A stretch of 64,000 bases of DNA from Forficula auricularia. Taxonomy: Eukaryota > Arthropoda > Insecta > Dermaptera > Forficulidae. The stretch spans positions 2,421,896 to 2,485,895 of the forward strand of contig JALMQS010000161.1 in the NCBI GenBank assembly GCA_024734495.1, written 5' to 3'. The notes beneath the pieces were generated by a model that was not told where the DNA came from, made no database searches, and saw only the letters and a program-made list of their open reading frames with translations. Shown here in pieces: positions 58,722 through 64,000 of the stretch. The position numbers and the translations under genes are program-made. Position 1 is the first letter of the stretch. Every line of letters starts with the position of its first letter.

Positions 58722-60780
58722 TACCACCAGGGGTCGGATTTACAATGTGAAAAGGCAAGAAAATCGGTTATACTCCCTATAGATTAGGGACTAATTACTC
58801 TAAATCTTATAAAAAAAAGTACAATTTTTGAAAAAGCTAAAAAAAGATAACATGCTGAAGTTTAAAAAAGTTATATGGATGTATATATACATAAATTGGA
58901 ATTGACAAACAACGCTATGATGTCGGACTACCCCTCCACACAAGCTTTACTTAATGAGGGGTGTAGCAATAATTGTTGAATTTGATTTGTTTTATTGTCT
59001 TTAATTGGTTTAAATTTTTTATATATACCTACAATGTATTTACTTACTTCTTTTCAAATAAATATTCTGGTTAAATTCTGGTTAAATCGAGCGGCATTTT
59101 CATGTGGAGAACGACCTATTACGTAAAACTATCACAGCTAACCTGGCCCTCATTCTCTTGATTAGACATAGCTACATAATAAAATGGCTTGATAATAATT
59201 AAATTAATTATAGTCCATTTAAAAACTATAACAAATATATGCAGATGTATCTTAAAACAAAGGACCCCAAATGATTCAGTGAGACCAAACCCCTACCCCA
59301 TAATACGTCCATGGTGTCAACACCCAGCAAAAATTCAAACCAACACAGTTGTGTTTCGTTCCCGAAACTGTTCGACGTAATTTTTCATAATTAAAATTTT
59401 TATAGCCCTATAAGCTATTCATGTGCCATATTTGATTCTAAGTAACTTTTTCGTAGATTATTGAATTTTTTCCAAGATTATTTTTTTTTACTCTAATTGA
59501 ATAGTTTAATACTTTAATCGATAAGAGTGAACCATCAGCTAAAATCAATTCAAATGGCATAAAACAAATAATTTTCAGCTTCAACAATTTTACTATATAA
59601 ATTTTATTATCATATATGTATTTATAAATGCGGCTGTATGGTCATAATTTAAAAAAAAATTAACAACGCGTTCTCAATCTTTTATAACCTCCTTTTTTTT
59701 GAAGTCAGTTAAAAATGAGAAAATTTTCAAATTAGTTAATCTTTTGACTTAAGGAGGTTCTTTCGCCGCCAATGTTAAATAAAAAAATATTAGATTATAA
59801 CTATAACTTAATTTTTTATAATATAAAATTTTAAGTCTCTATCTATGCTTTGGTGAAGTTTCATTCACACAATTTTTGGAAATAAATTTTTTTTAAATGT
59901 AAACATTTTCCCATAGTCTTATGGAAAATTAAGATCTTGACACTTTCTCTTGAATTATACTACTATTAGTTGATTAAATAAAGTTAAAAAATTAGCTTTT
60001 TGAAACAAGCAGTAAAATATATGATTGACCGACGAATTTACTTAGATATTTACTTTAAAAAATCACATAAATGCTGTTTGGATGTAAACATAAAAGCATT
60101 GCCAAATCATACAAGACTTATTATCAGCTGATTTGAATAAATCAAACTAACTTTTGTATTTAATTATTTTTTTTATAAATGTTTTTATTTCAAACATTTA
60201 CGGGTTTCATACTATTTATTTTTTATTTCTATTATTTTTCATTTGTATTTTAACTTATTTTATTAAATATTAGATACTGCACTTCTTTTGACTCAACTGG
60301 AACGAAAGCACCACCTTAATAGTAAAAATATAAATAGATATTTTATATGAAATTTAATCTAAAAAAAAAAAAAAATCTTGCATATTAATAGATTTTAAGT
60401 TGATCATGGAAATGATTGGATAAAAAATACTAGGTAGGTTTCACATTAAAAAATGTTTCACCAAGTACCAACACCAAATTCCTTAAAGACTATTGTTCAT
60501 GGAAAGGCTGAAAGTTCGATCCAATGTAACTTATAGTTTCATTTTAGAAACTGTGAGGTAGGTATTCTACTTGCCGGGTTGTGGTATAGTGCAGAGGTGG
60601 GGGTGTTGAAAACCTGCTGCCTCCAAGTGTTTCTTATGCGGGCTCTAACAGCTAGCTCTTGTATTAATTAATGTTTAATTATTTAGATTACGACAATCTG
60701 AAAATTAATATAATAAATAAAGAACGTATAAGAACTACTTGGGTTAGTCAAATAAAAAAATAATTTTTAAGAAAAAAATA
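58722..60780. other. No gene supported
   Basis: AT-rich. Fragments of the CGACTTC family at ~59690-59715 and of the ggtaggtttcac family at 60430-60480 are the only repeats recognised. Confidence 0.45.
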
Positions 60781-60782
60781 AA

Positions 60783-61468
60783 ACCGACTTCAAAAAATTA
60801 AATGCAACAAATAAAATACACTAAAAGGTATAAAATAATTATTATCTTATTTATTTACAACTAAACGACGAAATATTAACATGAAATTACTTTTTGAAGT
60901 CGGTGCCAAACATATACCTTTTATGAATCGCACTCGACGGATCTTACTTAGTACGTTTGGAGGGTATGCTCGCTTATATGTATAGTTTGTTTGGTACCGA
61001 CTTCAAAAAGTAATTTCATGTTAATATTTCGCCGTTTAGTTGTAACTAAATAAGATAATAATTATTTTATACCTTTTAGTGTATTTTATTTGTTGCGTTT
61101 AATTTTTTGAAGTCGGTTTTATTTTTTTCTTAAAAATTATTTTTCTTTTTTTCTTTTTAGTGATGTTATTAATAGTGATCATATCATCAGAACTTGACCA
61201 AATTAATATGGCACCATCCCTAAAATACCCCCTTTCCAATAAAAAAAGAATCATCGAAATCGGTTCATAAACAAAGAAGTTAGGCCTGAACAAACCTAAC
61301 AAAAAAGGTCTAATACCTATGAAAAAAATGGGACCAATCGGAAGGTAGACTGAACCCAATGCAAAAAAAAATTTCAAAATCGGTTCACAATTGGCGGAGA
61401 TATGAGGTAACATAAAAAAAAATCCAGTCGAATAGAGAACCTCTCCCTTTTTTTTGAAGTCGGTTAAA
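60783..61468. mobile_element. CGACTTC palindrome, copy 4
   Basis: Left end starts inside the arm (aaccgacttcaaaaaattaa at 60782); right end is complete to ttttgaagtcggttaa at 61468. Central gatcttacttagtacgtttg conserved. The left arm lacks the outer ~300 bp, which the right arm has. A - strand frame at 61099-61413 is repeat sequence. Confidence 0.88.
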
Positions 61469-61982
61469 AAAGGATTAATACTTATAACATTTAAATGTAG
61501 AGTGCGAGTTAAATTTTTTTCTTTACAGTAAAGTATAGAAAATTATTGCGGCCTCCTTTATTACTGCCTAATTTAATGTGGCCTTCAATGGTAAAAAGGT
61601 TCCTCACCTCTGGTATAGCGTATTCGATTTTTTAACCAACCCACGATTCTAAAGATCATTTGATAGGTGAAAGTGCGAATTTTTGAAATATGCAATTTGA
61701 AGCGCGGATCTTTAATGATGTTCTCTCCTCCTCTTGCCCCCTTCCCCCTCCATAAGCCCTCAAACTCTTGACTAGATATAGTTGATTAGAAGACACATCA
61801 CGTATGAAGCCCCACCTAAATTGTGACCTCTGTCATCCAGCTGCACGTTCCCCACAATTTGATCCTTTCCCTCTTAATTCCCACTCACTTTCCGTTTGGT
61901 TTCTAGGTGAAGGCAAAATCTTGATCCGTTAATTATCTTATCCAAAAACATAAATATACTTCCTGTTCATCATTCATTGCAG

Positions 61983-62047
61983 AAAGAGATAAATTATGGG
62001 AGGAGTACGAATACGATAAATGGATTATTGAAAATGACAAAAACAAA
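61983..62047 (+). other. Exon-like segment, unassigned
   Basis: Between cattcattgcag and gtaggc, 65 bases read ERDKLWEEYEYDKWIIENDK with high coding look. Neither phase nor sequence continues Trh (which needs phase 2 here; that frame hits TAA). Preceded by a G+C-richer, pyrimidine-rich tract 61730-61930. It could be an exon of another gene or chance. Confidence 0.25.
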
Positions 62048-62099
62048 GTAGGCTGCTTATGTTATTTGCATAAATTCATTTATCATATTTTTTTATAAT

Positions 62100-63500
62100 T
62101 GTTTGTTTTTTTATTTGATTTATACATATTTATAAATTCGAAGGTGTACCAATACCAATATATAATAAATTCGAATAAATATTTAATATTTATTTTATAA
62201 ATTATAAAAATATTATTTTGATAATAGAGTTATTAATATAATATAATTAAATGTAGATATACTTGTATATATATATAAAATATATATACCTCTTTTAAAT
62301 CTACTAGATACAGGGTGTTAAAAAAGTATCATTATACTTATTATTGGCCTTTACTGACAATACTTATACTTTAAAGGAGTATAGCCGTTACGTTTTTTGC
62401 GTAACCACCAGTACTCCCTTTAGGCCTTCTCAATAAATTCCAATAGGATGTGGATCCCCGCATCATGCCTGGGTTTGGAAATGCTGATTAGATTTTGTAC
62501 TTTCTACCTTTAGAACTTCCAGAGATAGTTTTAGGTAATGAGCTGAAAATTGAATCAACAAAAACACAAACTATTTTCCGACACAAAATTGCCAAATCTC
62601 CTAAATGGGGAGAGTATACATGTTTCACTTTTTTCTTAGATTAATTTGATTAATATAGACTCTGATTTTCTCATTCTTTTATTCAATATATATAATTAAA
62701 GTTTTATTTATTTTTTTAATTAGACACAAAAATACACGTTTTATAATTTCAGAATTCCCAAACGAGTATTTAGAACCATTGTCCGAAACTTTCAAAAAAG
62801 CTATCTGCTCAAGATGTAATTTTTTGTTCTTATCGACTCATTGGAAGTAATCTTTTTTTACTTTTAAGTTAGTTGGGAGAAAATGAATTGATATTAAGAG
62901 ATGCTCTTATATCTTGAAAAAGGATTATTTGTGGTATATATTAAGACCTTTCTAATTATTACTCATATTGTACATGTTTTATATGCCCCAAGGAGACTTT
63001 TGTAACTCTGTATATTTATTAAATGAATTTTCTTTCAATTATCCTGGGGATGGAAAATGAATGTTATCAATTTCCAGGGGCGCATCACTAATTCCCATTG
63101 TTCATAATTGATTTAAGCGAATGAATTGTTTTGTTATTCCTTTAATAATTATATAATTTATATGTGGCAGTTTGACGATATAGTTAGTCATTAGGATGCA
63201 AATGGAAATCACCAAAACCTTAAGCCTAGGCTATGTTCGTTTTCTATTAACTAAGAAAATGGTTTATTAATCAAGTCGGGTATTGACTTGCAAATGTAGC
63301 CAAGGGAAATTGACATGGATAATAAACTAGGATAATATTATAATCATCGTTGAGAATGGAACCCTTCATATTTGATTCATCACTGAAATATTAGAAATGG
63401 TGATTATATTTATTTTCACTTTTATAAAAGTACAAGTATCGCATTATATTTTATTGATAAGAATAATATCGGAAACATTAAGAAAATCTATCATTTACCT
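62100..63500. other. No gene supported
   Basis: AT-rich with TATA-type runs at 62200-62290; nothing else recognised. Confidence 0.45.
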
Positions 63501-63505
63501 ACTAT

Positions 63506-63722
63506 ATTTATTAGTACCTGGAGGCACCGAGCGAAGCTCGGTAACCCCTGACCCCCCCGACCCCCCAACACTGCACCCCCACTCCGCCCCACCCCACCCC
63601 AACCGCCCCTCCCATCCCCAGACCCCCACAACTGCACCCCACCACCTGCACCCCCCATATCCATCCCCACCCCGACCCAGTTTTTGCATTTCTATCTTTC
63701 TAATGGTCCACATATTATGTGT
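63506..63722. repeat. C-rich dispersed repeat, copy 4
   Basis: Head agtacctggaggcaccgagc with perfect hairpin ccgagcgaagctcgg, ~150 bp C-rich with almost no G, then tttttgcatttctatctt, tggtccaca, tattatgtgt. The best-preserved copy. Confidence 0.78.
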
Positions 63723-63725
63723 ATA

Positions 63726-64000
63726 TTTGTTTACTCGTAGACCAATTTGCCCACATTCGTTCATATTGATAAACATTATAAAAAATACATAAGAAAATAA
63801 TAATAAAAAAATAATCGTATAGGATCTGAAATAAAAACATAAAATTAAAAAAAATCTGCGCGTCTCGGGACGTGCGACAGAAGTGATAACTTTCACCAAC
63901 CAAGTATTTTTTAGGAAGACAATTTCAAGGATAATTGCCAGGAGAAAAGAGAATTGAATATTTAATTTTAATTCGAAGAGTGTGGGGGGGGGGGGGGAGG
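63726..64000. other. No gene supported
   Basis: AT-rich, ending in a G run at 63984-63997. Confidence 0.5.

Noticed and set aside
61983..62047. Fourth exon of Trh
   Set aside because: Phase does not follow the phase-2 end of the 35289-35356 exon and the sequence does not match the expected GxPIPRVEYT region.

Overview
This window is visibly AT-rich, intron-and-transposon dominated animal DNA. It is almost certainly from an insect: tryptophan hydroxylase exons of arthropod type, Penelope, Jockey/CR1-like, hAT, mariner and Ginger relics, and the dispersed CGACTTC palindrome that I associate with insect genomes. I cannot name the order from sequence alone. No bacterial-style operons, CRISPR arrays or rRNA genes are present.

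The only host gene I can support is one split gene on the + strand, a tryptophan hydroxylase (Trh) homologue. Three consecutive exons are visible: 11854-12067 (end of the ACT regulatory domain and linker), 31244-31341 (start of the catalytic domain) and 35289-35356 (catalytic domain, GFKD motif). They join in phase 1, then phase 0. The first intron (19.2 kb) uses a GC-AG splice pair; the second is 3.9 kb. The 5' exons and the iron-binding catalytic core were not found and probably lie outside the window.

Everything else is mobile or repetitive DNA. 1-10552: a tRNA-head SINE, a foldback repeat, a 432-bp GC-rich tandem repeat, a nearly complete non-LTR retrotransposon (3016-7030), a 5'-truncated Penelope-like element with a hammerhead-ribozyme-like motif (7040-8462, - strand), a truncated basic-repeat ORF, and a pogo-like MITE. 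A 100-N assembly gap follows. 10653-31243: two copies of a repeat carrying a 119-bp satellite, a deleted mariner, a 633-bp palindrome, a Russian-doll cluster of foldback elements (23725-26850) and hAT-like debris. 31342-35288: hAT transposase relics with a nested LINE and a 217-bp insertion containing a hammerhead-like motif bounded by a 7-bp target duplication. 36087-41540: an almost complete Ginger (KRBA2-like integrase) DNA transposon with inverted termini, itself broken by a LINE, a hAT MITE and a CGACTTC palindrome. 43265-45026: another hAT carrying a SINE and a head-to-head pair of hammerhead-like motifs. 45028-64000: more TIR elements (several with clear target duplications), a second Penelope fragment, and long stretches of plain AT-rich intronic or intergenic DNA with a few less repetitive islands.

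Most interesting: a family of hammerhead-like motifs at Penelope 3' ends and in small stand-alone units; a TMV-type leaky-stop context (UAG CAA CUA) exactly between in-frame ORF1 and ORF2 of the LINE; SINEs sharing their 3' tail with the local LINE family; and an unclassified C-rich dispersed repeat seen four times.
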